Counted from the first letter of the stretch, positions 1 to 7,485 are shown. The stretch: 29,699 bases of DNA from CAYYJS01 sp964472315 (GCA_964472315.1 CAYYJS010000040.1:1-29699); one strand, 5' to 3'. The notes: generated from the sequence alone by a model not told the origin. Translations and numbers: made by a program.

Positions 1-981
1 GGGGGGGCACGCGGCGAAGCGGACAACGGGACCGCCGGCGGGAATGGCGAGGGTGACGCCCGAGCCGATGACGGCATCCGTGGCGGTCGCCGCGGACAGG
101 ATGCGCGCGCCGGGCCAGACGACGGTATTGTGCAGTCGGGCGCCGGGTTCGATGACGGCGTCGCGGGCGACGGCGGCAAAACCGGTGACATGCACGCCGT
201 GTCGCGCAAGACGCGCCGGCGACCAGACATGATCCGGCGCATAGAGACGGGCGCCCGGCGCGTGCGCGGCATGGCGTTGCCGGACTTCGGCATGGGCGCC
301 GAGATAGCGCTCGCGAGACCCGAGATCGTCCCAGAAGGCAGCCGACGGCGCGACGGTATCGATCGGGCTGCCGGCCCGCATGGCGGCTTCGTATGCGGTC
401 ACGATCGAGGCGGGCCCTTCGGGCGGTAGAAAATCGAGGATACGCGGCGAAAGCAGGTGGAGACCGCAGAAGGTGACGGTGCCGGGGGTGCCTGGGACGG
501 GGTGATGAAACGTGGTCACGCGGCCCGTGGGGTCGATGCCGACCGTACGCGGGCCGCGCTCCGGGGAGACCCAGAGAACGGCGAGAGAGGTACGCGCGTC
601 GAAGGCATCGAGAAACGGGCGGCAGGGCACATCGGCGGCTACGTCCGTGTTGATCAGCCAGAACGGGTTCGCATCGAGGAACCAGGCCGTGCGGCGCAAA
701 GGGCCGCCGGTGCCGAGGATGAGGGGTTCGTAGGACAACGTGATGCGCGGCGGCGTGTGCCGCCGGCGGCTAACGTGGTCGAGCAGCGTCGAGGGCTCAT
801 GGTGGAGGTTGATCAGCGCATCTTCCACGCCCCAGTCGGCCAGCATGCGCAGGATATGTTCGATGAGCGGGAGGCCCCACAGCGGCATCATCGGTTTCGG
901 GGTATCGTAGGAGAGCGGTCGCATGCGCGTGCCCAGACCGGCGGCCAGAAGAACGGCTTTGCGGGGCGGTCGCGGGCTCAT
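1..981 (-). CDS. Sugar-phosphate nucleotidyltransferase, MurU/GDP-mannose pyrophosphorylase-like, 3' end outside window
   Basis: At least 327 codons are open from the ATG at 981 to the left edge, with no stop, so the C-terminus is missing. The N-terminus carries the nucleotidyltransferase loop LAAGLGTRMRP and then TPKPMMPLWG (residues about 11-35), which binds nucleotide and sugar phosphate. Further motifs are LGTGGPLRR and a metal-binding aspartate in LINTDVAADV. Enzymes of this family join a sugar 1-phosphate to an NTP to give an NDP-sugar and pyrophosphate, in the cytoplasm. From about residue 250 the chain has short hexapeptide-like turns (ARDAVIEPGARLHNTVVWPG), suggesting a left-handed beta-helix tail that the short MurU enzymes lack. 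The start overlaps the stop of the NamZ-like gene (ATGA at 978-981), so the two are probably co-translated. That pairing suggests UDP-MurNAc formation from MurNAc 1-phosphate, but GDP-mannose or another NDP-sugar cannot be excluded. Confidence 0.85.
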   Translation of the reverse strand, partial: MSPRPPRKAVLLAAGLGTRMRPLSYDTPKPMMPLWGLPLIEHILRMLADWGVEDALINLHHEPSTLLDHVSRRRHTPPRITLSYEPLILGTGGPLRRTAWFLDANPFWLINTDVAADVPCRPFLDAFDARTSLAVLWVSPERGPRTVGIDPTGRVTTFHHPVPGTPGTVTFCGLHLLSPRILDFLPPEGPASIVTAYEAAMRAGSPIDTVAPSAAFWDDLGSRERYLGAHAEVRQRHAAHAPGARLYAPDHVWSPARLARHGVHVTGFAAVARDAVIEPGARLHNTVVWPGARILSAATATDAVIGSGVTLAIPAGGPVVRFAACPP

Positions 982-2177
982 GGGGTGTACAACAGGTGGC
1001 GACGGCGCGCGCGGCGGAAGGCGGCCGCGGCGTGGCGCCACGGGGCCGCGATTTCGTCCGGGGATGCGCCTTGCTGGAGGGCCAGTCGGACCGTATCGGT
1101 CCCGAAAAGCAGGTCGAAAAACGCGGGACGCGCGCCGGGCGCCTTCCACAGGGCGCGTGTGCCGTACAGTCGCTGCAGCGCGGCGACGATGGTTACGGCG
1201 GTTGTCGCCGGATGGAAGCGCGCCGGATCGGTGACGCAAAGACGGATGCCGGCCAGCGGCGCGGGCCGGCGCGGCGCGGGCGATACCGCGGCCATATACC
1301 AATGGGGATGGATGCGCACGCCGGGAAGGTTCTCGGTCTCCAGAAGTTCCGCCAGCCGTTCGGCATCCAACGCGCGGCGTGCCAGCACCTGGAATGGCCA
1401 GGCCGTGTGCTGACCGTGGTGCAGGTGCGGGAAGGCCTCGGTGAAGACGAGAGCCGGGTAGGTCATGGCGGACTCGGGCGAAACGATGGACGGGGATGGC
1501 GCGGCGTACGGGATGCCGTGCGCGCGGCTCAGCGGCACGCGGGAACGGCAGGACATGGGGATGGCGTCGATTTCGAGTGCGAGTTCGAGGGCGTCGCGGA
1601 GCCACAGCGCGGACTCGGCGGGTGTCATGCCGTACACCATGGGGGCGGGGATGGCGGCGACGAAGGACGCGAAGCGGGGATCGAGCATGGGGCCGTCGAC
1701 GACGGACGGCAGCGGAACGGGGCGGTCGCACACGACAAGGCGTTTGTCCTGTTCGGCGCAGGCTTCCATGACCAGACGCAGCGTGGAAACATACGTGTAG
1801 TGCCGGTAGCCGAGATCCTGCAGGTCGAAGACAACGGTGTCGCAATCGCGCAGCATGGCGCGTGTGGGCTTGCGCTGCTCGCCGTACAGCGAATGTATCG
1901 GGATCTCGCGCCAGGCGGGATGGCGCGTGTCGCGACAGGGCTCGCCGGCGCCGGCGGCGCCGAAGTAGCCGTGCTCGGGCGCCATGACGGAGACGAGCCT
2001 GACGTCGGGGCAGGCATGGAGGAGGTCGGCGGTCTGCCGTCCGTTCGAATCGAGCGTCGCGGCATGGGTGACGAGTGCGACGCGGCGTCCGGCGACGATG
2101 TCGCGGCGATGCTCGAGAAGCTGGGTGATACCGGGAGCGATTCCGTGCGATGCGTCATCTGTCGGCCGAATGGACAT
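978..2177 (-). CDS. namZ: NamZ-like exo-beta-N-acetylmuramidase (DUF1343, GH171)
   Basis: The protein has 399 residues, the usual size of the DUF1343 family, whose characterised member NamZ cleaves terminal MurNAc from peptidoglycan-derived chains. Visible family motifs are MAPEHGYFG (65-73), VFDLQDLGYRHYTY (116-129), the VCDRP block (149-153) and GMTPAE (183-188). No signal peptide or lipobox is visible: the N-terminus is polar (MSIRPTDDASHG) and no in-frame start lies between this ATG and the dut stop. The enzyme may therefore act in the cytoplasm on imported muropeptides. It lies 48 bases after dut and overlaps the nucleotidyltransferase start by four bases. The MurNAc it releases could, after kinase action, feed the downstream nucleotidyltransferase; that pathway link is inferred. 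Family assignment is firm, substrate and location are not. Confidence 0.86.
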   Translation of the reverse strand: MSIRPTDDASHGIAPGITQLLEHRRDIVAGRRVALVTHAATLDSNGRQTADLLHACPDVRLVSVMAPEHGYFGAAGAGEPCRDTRHPAWREIPIHSLYGEQRKPTRAMLRDCDTVVFDLQDLGYRHYTYVSTLRLVMEACAEQDKRLVVCDRPVPLPSVVDGPMLDPRFASFVAAIPAPMVYGMTPAESALWLRDALELALEIDAIPMSCRSRVPLSRAHGIPYAAPSPSIVSPESAMTYPALVFTEAFPHLHHGQHTAWPFQVLARRALDAERLAELLETENLPGVRIHPHWYMAAVSPAPRRPAPLAGIRLCVTDPARFHPATTAVTIVAALQRLYGTRALWKAPGARPAFFDLLFGTDTVRLALQQGASPDEIAAPWRHAAAAFRRARRRHLLYTP

Positions 2178-2225
2178 GACGGGATTCTGCGAAAAGAAGC
2201 GGGGAGGGTCAAGGGCGGTGGCGCG

Positions 2226-2672
2226 TCACTTGCCCGGGGTCGCGTGCGTCCCGGTCGATCCGAAACCGCCGGCTCCCCGCGTCGTATCGCTGAGTGCGAC
2301 GGCTTCCTCGACGGCGACGCGCAGAACGGGTTGGATGACCAACTGCGCGATCTTCATGCCCGGTTCGACGGTGAATGGCTCGCGGCCATGGTTGATCAGG
2401 ATCACGCCAACCTCGCCGCGGTAGCCTTCATCGACCGTCCCCGGCGCGTTCAGCACCGTCACGGCGTGTTTGGCCGCCAGCCCGCTGCGGGGGCGGACCT
2501 GACCCTCCGTGCCGGCCGGCAGTTCGATGGCGATGCCGGTCTTGACCAGCGCGCGCCCGCCGGGCGCAAGCACGTGCGTCTCGCACGCAAACAAGTCGAG
2601 CCCGGCGTCTCCCGGATGCGCGTAATGCGGCACCACGGCGTTGTCGCGCAGCTTTTGAACCTTCATGATCAT
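2226..2672 (-). CDS. dut: Deoxyuridine 5'-triphosphate nucleotidohydrolase (dUTPase)
   Basis: This trimeric-type dUTPase hydrolyses dUTP to dUMP and pyrophosphate, keeping uracil out of DNA and supplying dUMP for dTMP synthesis. All five family motifs are visible in the 148 residues: GDAGLDL (21-27), PRSGLA (61-66), GTVDEGYRGE (78-87), KIAQLVIQP (107-115) and the C-terminal RGAGGFGSTG (132-141) that closes over the substrate. The start could be the first ATG (2672) or the ATG two codons later (2666), which gives the more typical MKV start. A GGAGG lies 4 bases before the first and 10 before the second, so both are workable. It is the first gene of a probable dut-namZ-nucleotidyltransferase unit and diverges from trmL. 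Confidence 0.96.
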   Translation of the reverse strand: MIMKVQKLRDNAVVPHYAHPGDAGLDLFACETHVLAPGGRALVKTGIAIELPAGTEGQVRPRSGLAAKHAVTVLNAPGTVDEGYRGEVGVILINHGREPFTVEPGMKIAQLVIQPVLRVAVEEAVALSDTTRGAGGFGSTGTHATPGK

Positions 2673-2695
2673 ACGTCCTCCGCTCCTTCGTCATC

Positions 2696-2734
2696 GCTTG
2701 TGCAAGCCACCGAAGCAAGCGCCCTTTTGCGCTT
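2696..2734. promoter_or_regulatory. Inverted repeats between divergent dut and trmL
   Basis: The 95-base gap between dut and trmL holds two short dyads: GCTTG-TG-CAAGC at 2696-2707 and AAGCGC-CCTTTT-GCGCTT at 2717-2734. They could be an operator or leader hairpins for either gene. No matching regulator gene is present and no convincing -35/-10 pair was seen, so the role is open. Confidence 0.25.
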
Positions 2735-2767
2735 CCCAACGACCGCACAACGGGACAGACTCCCACC

Positions 2768-3238
2768 ATGCCGCTCAATATCGTTCTCGTCCACCCCGAA
2801 ATTCCGCACAACACGGGTGCCATCGGTCGGCTGTGCGTGGGACTCGGCGCCCGACTGCACCTGATCCGTCCTCTGGGCTTCATGCTGGGCGACACGTGGG
2901 TGCGCCGTGCGGGTCTCGATTACTGGCGGCATCTGGACCTGACCGTCCACGCCGACTGGGCGTCGTTCCTCGCCGCCGAGTCGCCCGCGCAGCTCCACGT
3001 GGCCAGCACGCACGGCACGGGCGACCTGTACGCCCGCGCGTTCCGCCCGTCGGACCACCTGGTCTTCGGCAACGAATCGTCCGGCCTTCCGCTCGATATT
3101 CATCGGGCCTGCGCCGCCGATCTGTTCCGTATCCCGATGCCCGGCGCGCATGCGCGCAGCATCAACCTCGCCAACGCCGTCGCGATCGTCGCCTACGAAG
3201 CCTGGCGGCAAACCCGTGCCGCTACGCTCCCGGAATGA
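2768..3238 (+). CDS. trmL: tRNA (cytidine/uridine-34-2'-O-)-methyltransferase TrmL (SPOUT family)
   Basis: TrmL methylates the 2'-OH of the wobble nucleotide 34 in certain tRNA-Leu species using S-adenosylmethionine. The 156 residues match the usual short, single-domain SPOUT enzyme. Family signatures are PEIPHNTGAIGR near the N-terminus (10-21), FGNESSGLP (100-108) and RSINLANAVAI (130-140); the last two form the knotted SAM-binding site. The upstream sequence has only a weak ribosome binding site. The gene is transcribed away from dut, and its last 17 bases overlap the 3' end of the convergent DHH gene, leaving no room for a terminator between them. Confidence 0.95.
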   Translation: MPLNIVLVHPEIPHNTGAIGRLCVGLGARLHLIRPLGFMLGDTWVRRAGLDYWRHLDLTVHADWASFLAAESPAQLHVASTHGTGDLYARAFRPSDHLVFGNESSGLPLDIHRACAADLFRIPMPGAHARSINLANAVAIVAYEAWRQTRAATLPE

Positions 3239-4265
3239 GCTTTCGCCCCCGTCCCGGGGGCATTTTCAGGATACGCAGCAAGCGCTCCACCGCGGCGCGT
3301 GTGACACTGGCCGCATCCCGTTCCGGCGCGTCGGCGATGCGGATCTGGCCGCCGGCCATCGCGCTATGCCCGCCCCCGGTCCCGTAGCGTCCCGCCACGC
3401 GCCGCATCACCGCGCCGGCGTCGGCCTTGACGTCCGACGTTCGCAGTGACATCAGCAAACGCCCGTCGTAGATGCCGCAGCACATGGCCCACGTGCTTTC
3501 CTCATCCCGCAGCAGCAGGTCCGACAGTTCGGCCACCATATCGGGGTTCCCGATTTCGCCGATGTCCGCCACGATGCAGTCCCCGTAGGACCGCGCACGT
3601 TCCAGCGCCATATGCATGGCTTCGAAGTAATCCCGCGGGACGCGTGACATGCCGATGCGACCCAACACCCGTTTGTTGGCGATCGGGTACAACGTCAGGA
3701 ACGCATCGATGTCCGCCTGGATCGCCTCGCGTCCCAGGTCGTTCGTATCCGATCGAATGCCGTACAGCAGCGCCGTCGCCAGCGGCACCGATAGCGCCAC
3801 ATTCGACAACCTCAAATATTCGTAGAGGATCGTCGATGTCGCGCCATACCGTCCGCGAATGTCATACACCTCCACCCGTCGGGTCGTATTGCGTACGGGG
3901 TGATGGTCGATGACGATGTCCGGCAGAACCCCTTCCGGGAACCCATTGTTGCCGGTGCCTGGTTGCGTGTCCACCATCGCCACGCAATCGAAGTCATTGA
4001 GGTTGACGGACGACAGGGGCAGCACGTTGATGTCGAGATACCGGCACAAGGCCCGATTCTCGGCACGCCCCACAAACCCCCCGCAGGCCATGCTCGTGAC
4101 GACCTCGCCCCGGTGCCGCGCCAACTCGCGCAAACCCGCCCCCGCTGCCAGCGCGTCAGGGTCCGGGTAGTCCTGCATGACGACGAGAAGGTTGTCGCAC
4201 CCCGCCAGACGCTGGCGCACCCGCCTTGCCTTCTCCGCGTTGCCGCACCGTCTTGTCGAATCCAT
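3222..4265 (-). CDS. DHH/DHHA1 phosphoesterase, NrnA-like (oligoribonuclease / pAp phosphatase type)
   Basis: The 347-residue protein has the two-domain DHH-DHHA1 layout of NrnA-type enzymes, which degrade nanoRNA and linear dinucleotides and, in some members, dephosphorylate pAp. Metal-binding motifs are visible: DYPDPDA (32-38), VDTQP (98-102), IDHHP (119-123) and RSDTNDL (171-177). The C-terminal DHHA1 substrate motif is GGGHSAMAGG, about 40 residues from the end. The gene starts 33 bases after the Rcp1-like receiver gene and on the same strand, so it may be the last gene of the yfiR-kinase-receiver operon. This is not the usual place of nrnA in the nusA-infB operon, and that operon (8507-24768 here) lacks it. 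The start lacks a clear Shine-Dalgarno, so the true N-terminus could differ. Exact substrate is unknown. Confidence 0.85.
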   Translation of the reverse strand: MDSTRRCGNAEKARRVRQRLAGCDNLLVVMQDYPDPDALAAGAGLRELARHRGEVVTSMACGGFVGRAENRALCRYLDINVLPLSSVNLNDFDCVAMVDTQPGTGNNGFPEGVLPDIVIDHHPVRNTTRRVEVYDIRGRYGATSTILYEYLRLSNVALSVPLATALLYGIRSDTNDLGREAIQADIDAFLTLYPIANKRVLGRIGMSRVPRDYFEAMHMALERARSYGDCIVADIGEIGNPDMVAELSDLLLRDEESTWAMCCGIYDGRLLMSLRTSDVKADAGAVMRRVAGRYGTGGGHSAMAGGQIRIADAPERDAASVTRAAVERLLRILKMPPGRGRKLIPGA

Positions 4266-4298
4266 GCCGATACACTACACACCACACCGCCCCCAACG

Positions 4299-4748
4299 TC
4301 AACCTGAACATCGGGGTCCGTGCGGGAGTTTGACGACACCGAGCCAGTACTGGCCGATCGTTTCGATCACGCGGACCATCTTCTCGAACGTGACCGGCTT
4401 CTGGATGTACGAACTGGCGCCCATGCGATACGAGCGCAGGATGTGCTCGTCCGCATCGGACGTGGTCAGGATCACGACGGGGATGTGTTTGAGTCGATCG
4501 TCCCGCTTGATTTCCTGGAGCGCCTCCCAGCCGTTCATGCGGGGCATGTTCAGGTCGAGCAGGAGGATGTCCGGCGGCGTCGCGTCGGCGAACGGGCCTT
4601 CCCGGCGCAGGTACTGCATCAGTTCCTCGCCGTCGTTGACGAACGTGATGCCGTTGATGGCGCGGGATTCCTTGAACGCTTCGCGGACGAGCAGTTGGTC
4701 CTCGAGGTCATCCTCGGCCATCACAATGTGTACGGTATCGACGGTCAT
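4299..4748 (-). CDS. Single-domain response regulator, Rcp1-like receiver
   Basis: The 149 residues form one receiver domain with no output domain, of the type found with phytochrome-like and CHASE-type kinases. Phosphotransfer residues are in place: acidic pair EDD (12-14), phospho-acceptor Asp65 in LLLDLNMP, Thr95/Thr96 in ILTTSDAD, and Lys117 in IQKP. The insert around EGPFADATPPD before the acceptor strand is typical of Rcp1-like proteins. Its ATG overlaps the stop of the histidine kinase gene (ATGA, 4745-4748), so kinase and receiver are probably made in matched amounts. Without a DNA-binding or catalytic domain, it should act by protein contact or as a phosphate relay; its partner is not evident here. 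Confidence 0.93.
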   Translation of the reverse strand: MTVDTVHIVMAEDDLEDQLLVREAFKESRAINGITFVNDGEELMQYLRREGPFADATPPDILLLDLNMPRMNGWEALQEIKRDDRLKHIPVVILTTSDADEHILRSYRMGASSYIQKPVTFEKMVRVIETIGQYWLGVVKLPHGPRCSG

Positions 4749-6289
4749 GGTTGCATCTCCTTCATTTCCGCGGGTTGCGTGACGGGGAGGGTGACGATAA
4801 ACGACGACCCCACCCCTGGCGTGCTCTTGGCGACGATGGTTCCGTTGTGCCGTTCGACGATCCGGCGGCAGACGGCGAGACCGATTCCGGACCCGCTGTA
4901 CTCGTGCCGGAGGTGGAGGCGCTGGAAAACGCCGAAAATACGTTCGGCGTACTTCTCGTCGAAGCCGATGCCGTCGTCGGTGACCGTAAGCCGGACGTGC
5001 GTCGGCGCCTGCGCGGCGTCGCCGTCCAAAGCGATGGCGTCGGCGTGGATCGTGACATGCGGGTGGTTGCCGTCGTGGCGGAACTTGATGGCATTTCCGA
5101 GGAGATTTTGCAGGAGTTGGCGCATTTGCGTGGGATCGGCCGTGATCGTCGGCATACGGGCGACATCGATCGTGGCGCCGGCTTCGCGGATGTTCGTTTC
5201 CAGGTCCGAGAGCACGCCACCGACGACGGTATCGAGATCGACCGCGACGAAGGCGCTCTCGCGCGTCGTCACGCGGGAGTAGCTCAGCAGGCCGTTGATC
5301 AACTGCTGCATCCGGGCCGTGGCCGCGAGCATGCTTGCCAGATAAGTCCGGTTCTCGCCGCGGAGCGTATCGCCCGCTTTCGCTTCCAGGAGCGATCCGA
5401 ACGCCATGACCTTGCGCAACGGTTCCTGCAGATCGTGCGACGCGGAGAAGGCGAACTGTTGCAGGTCCTGATTGGAGCGTTCCAGGTCGCGCGTGCGCAC
5501 GGCGACGCGCTGTTCCAGGGTGGCGTTGAGAACGCGCAGCAGTTCTTCCGCGCGGCGACGGATGGAGACCTCCGCGCGCACGGCGACGTCCCGTTCGGCG
5601 ATCACGGCGAGCATCCGGTTGAAGGCGTGTGTCAGGATGCCGACCTCGTCGTCGCTGCCGGTGTCCGGCGCCCGCACGGCATAGTCGGCGTCTTCCGATA
5701 CGGAGCGTGCCGTCTCGGTGAGGGTGACGATGGGGGTGGCGATGACGCGGGAGAGTCGACGCGAAAGAAGATAGGCCGCGCCGAGAGCCAGGGCCAGGGC
5801 CAGGCCGGTGGCGGCGGCTTGTTGGCGCAGGGCCTGGCGCACGTTGCGGAGGTCGTTCTCGATATGGAGCACGCCGACTGGTCGGTCATCCAGCAGAATG
5901 GGCAGCGAGATGAGTAGCGCGTGTCGCGCGAAGCGGTGTCCGGGACGGTCATCCGGTGGCGGCGGCGTATCCGCGGCCGCGTTCGGCGGATAGGCCGCGA
6001 AGCGTTCGCCGCCGGGACGGTAGATCACGGCGCTTGTCACCGCCGGCGTGTCGCGCAGGGCGCCGAGGATCTTTGTGGCATCGTCCGGGACGTCGAACGC
6101 GAGGGCGGCCTGGCAGTTGTTGGCGATCACGCGTGCCAGGCAGGTGCCGTCCCGCACGGCGGCGCGGCGCGACAGGATCAGCGAGAAAACGATGAACGTC
6201 GCGCAGGCCAGAAGCACGGCCACGGTACTCACGGTCATGAGGCCGAGGCGCAGTTTCTGGTGCAGTGTCAGATTTCGTGGTGGGAACAT
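4745..6289 (-). CDS. Membrane sensor histidine kinase with CHASE8 and HAMP domains
   Basis: I place the start at 6289, giving 514 residues, because AGGA sits seven bases upstream; an upstream ATG at 6334 has no such support. Domains in order: TM1 (about 15-38); a periplasmic CHASE8-type sensor (about 40-155) with VIANNCQAALAFDVPDD and VIYRPGGERFAAY; TM2 (158-176); HAMP (178-230); a short coiled coil; HisKA with His285 in SASHDLQEP; and HATPase with N box NLLGNAIKF (395-403), G1 TDDGIGF (437-443) and G2 GSGIGLAV (466-473). It should autophosphorylate and pass phosphate to the receiver encoded next, with which it overlaps. CHASE8 is also the sensor of the diguanylate cyclase YfiN, which YfiR represses, and a YfiR-like protein is encoded just upstream, overlapping by 22 bases. 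Control of this kinase by that protein is therefore likely, though inferred. Confidence 0.93.
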   Translation of the reverse strand: MFPPRNLTLHQKLRLGLMTVSTVAVLLACATFIVFSLILSRRAAVRDGTCLARVIANNCQAALAFDVPDDATKILGALRDTPAVTSAVIYRPGGERFAAYPPNAAADTPPPPDDRPGHRFARHALLISLPILLDDRPVGVLHIENDLRNVRQALRQQAAATGLALALALGAAYLLSRRLSRVIATPIVTLTETARSVSEDADYAVRAPDTGSDDEVGILTHAFNRMLAVIAERDVAVRAEVSIRRRAEELLRVLNATLEQRVAVRTRDLERSNQDLQQFAFSASHDLQEPLRKVMAFGSLLEAKAGDTLRGENRTYLASMLAATARMQQLINGLLSYSRVTTRESAFVAVDLDTVVGGVLSDLETNIREAGATIDVARMPTITADPTQMRQLLQNLLGNAIKFRHDGNHPHVTIHADAIALDGDAAQAPTHVRLTVTDDGIGFDEKYAERIFGVFQRLHLRHEYSGSGIGLAVCRRIVERHNGTIVAKSTPGVGSSFIVTLPVTQPAEMKEMQP

Positions 6290-6972
6290 GGTCGGTTTCC
6301 TGCAAGATGTTGGTCGGTGGGGCGCCGATGCCACTGAAGGGGGGTGCCGCCCGTGTCGGGCGCCTGTGCGGCGTCCACCAGACGCACGGCGCTTCGCAGC
6401 AGTTGGGAACTCATTGTGACGCCCGCGTCGTGCGCCGCCCGGCGGTTGATTTCCCAGCGAACCAGGCGTCCTTTCATGACCAGACCGATCATGCCGCCGG
6501 CATCGACAAAGCGCTCGGTGTCGGAGACGGTGAGGACGGCGGCCTTACGGACTGCGGCCAGGATGGCGCCGAGATGGGGGCGTTCGGAAGCACAGATGAA
6601 CAGGACCCGGCACCTGGCGAGGTCGGGGTGCGCGTCGCGGAAGCCGCCGAGACGCACGATATGAAGCACGCGGTTGCCGGGCCCCACCGGTCTTCGGTCG
6701 ACTTCGGCAAAAGCGTCTCCGAACGCATCCTTGCCAAGAATGCCGATGGTGATGGGGTCGCGGGCATCGGCCGACACCGTTGCCTCCGGCCACTGCGTGA
6801 ACAGGAGGAACTTGTACAGGTAGGCCGCCTTGACCGCGTGTTCCGACGGCACGGACTCGGCGATGCACCGTGGGGCATATAGCGCCGCCAACGCAACTGC
6901 GTGGATGGTGACCAGGCCGGCTGCCGTCAGGCGTCGACCCCATCCCCGCCGTGTTATACGGCACAGTCCCAT
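6268..6972 (-). CDS. yfiR: YfiR-family periplasmic regulator (DUF4154)
   Basis: The start is taken at 6972 (MGLCRITRRG), where GGGGAGGG lies about nine bases upstream, giving 234 residues. The N-terminus is a signal peptide: basic head, hydrophobic core (about 17-34), then PRCIAES. The mature part has YfiR features: KAAYLYKFLLFTQWP (48-62), GILGKDAFGDAF, a CRVLFICAS strand, RFVDAGGMIGL (154-164) and a C-terminal VRWEINRRAAHDAGVTMSS helix-strand. In the YfiBNR system YfiR is a periplasmic repressor that binds the CHASE8 region of YfiN. Here the neighbour is a CHASE8 histidine kinase. No YfiB-like lipoprotein is present. The last 40 or so residues are poorly conserved and lie partly over the kinase 5' end. 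Confidence 0.9.
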   Translation of the reverse strand: MGLCRITRRGWGRRLTAAGLVTIHAVALAALYAPRCIAESVPSEHAVKAAYLYKFLLFTQWPEATVSADARDPITIGILGKDAFGDAFAEVDRRPVGPGNRVLHIVRLGGFRDAHPDLARCRVLFICASERPHLGAILAAVRKAAVLTVSDTERFVDAGGMIGLVMKGRLVRWEINRRAAHDAGVTMSSQLLRSAVRLVDAAQAPDTGGTPLQWHRRPTDQHLAGNRPCSHHEI

Positions 6973-7029
6973 CGTCGCTAACCCTCCCCTGGCGCAACGG
7001 GAAGCCCAGCATTCCACCCCGAGCGCGAC

Positions 7030-7060
7030 GCCATGCTATGCCATGCGCACGATTGCGCAA
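7030..7060 (-). promoter_or_regulatory. Candidate yfiR promoter with overlapping direct repeat
   Basis: On the minus strand a TTGCGC at 7060-7055, a 16-base spacer and TAGCAT at 7038-7033 make a weak sigma70-like promoter about 60 bases ahead of yfiR. A direct repeat, GCCATGC-TAT-GCCATGC on the plus strand (7030-7046), overlaps the -10, and the -35 is part of the palindrome TTGCGCAA. The repeat could bind a regulator of the divergent signalling genes. Confidence 0.3.
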
Positions 7061-7165
7061 GCCCGAATTCGCGCTAAGAGTTCTTTCCGGTTGGATTCGG
7101 GATTCCCCCGATGGCGCGGCCGGGCGATTCCCGGCATGGTAATCGCGAAAGTGAATCCGCGGAAC

Positions 7166-7444
7166 ATGACAGCGACAGACACAACATGCCGGAGTACGTT
7201 CGTCGTTCCCGTGCGTCCGGGGCTGCACCTGCGCCCGGCGGCGATGTTGGTCCGTACGGCAGGCGGGTTTGACAGCGATGTGTCCGTCCACCGGAATGGG
7301 GCGACGGCCAACGGGAAGAGTCTCGTCAGCGTCATTATGTTGGAGGCCATGTGCGGCGCGGAGGTGTTGATCACGACGGTGGGTCACGATGCCGAGGCGG
7401 CGATGCGGGCCATCGGGCGGCTATTCATGACGGGGTTCGCGTAA
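7166..7444 (+). CDS. HPr-family phosphocarrier protein
   Basis: The 92 residues match the HPr fold and length. The phosphorylatable histidine is His21 in RPGLHLRPAAMLV, and the regulatory serine is Ser52 in ANGKSLVSVIML. The 31-residue spacing between them equals that of His15 and Ser46 in canonical HPr, so both phosphorylation sites seem intact. HPr accepts phosphate from PEP via enzyme I and passes it to sugar permeases or regulators; the serine is the target of HPr kinase. Neither enzyme I, HPr kinase nor a PTS permease is encoded nearby, so it may serve in regulation only. I chose the ATG at 7166, which gives standard length; in-frame ATG 7136 and GTG 7151 are possible and none has a strong ribosome binding site. 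A response regulator gene follows 41 bases downstream. Confidence 0.88.
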   Translation: MTATDTTCRSTFVVPVRPGLHLRPAAMLVRTAGGFDSDVSVHRNGATANGKSLVSVIMLEAMCGAEVLITTVGHDAEAAMRAIGRLFMTGFA

Positions 7445-7485
7445 GAATGGAACTGGCGGTCGGCGAGACAGGGAGAAAAGCAGTT

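Noticed and set aside
457..2864. Long plus-strand open frames over the dut-namZ-nucleotidyltransferase region
   Set aside because: They are antisense to clear genes, have biased Arg/Gly composition and match no family.
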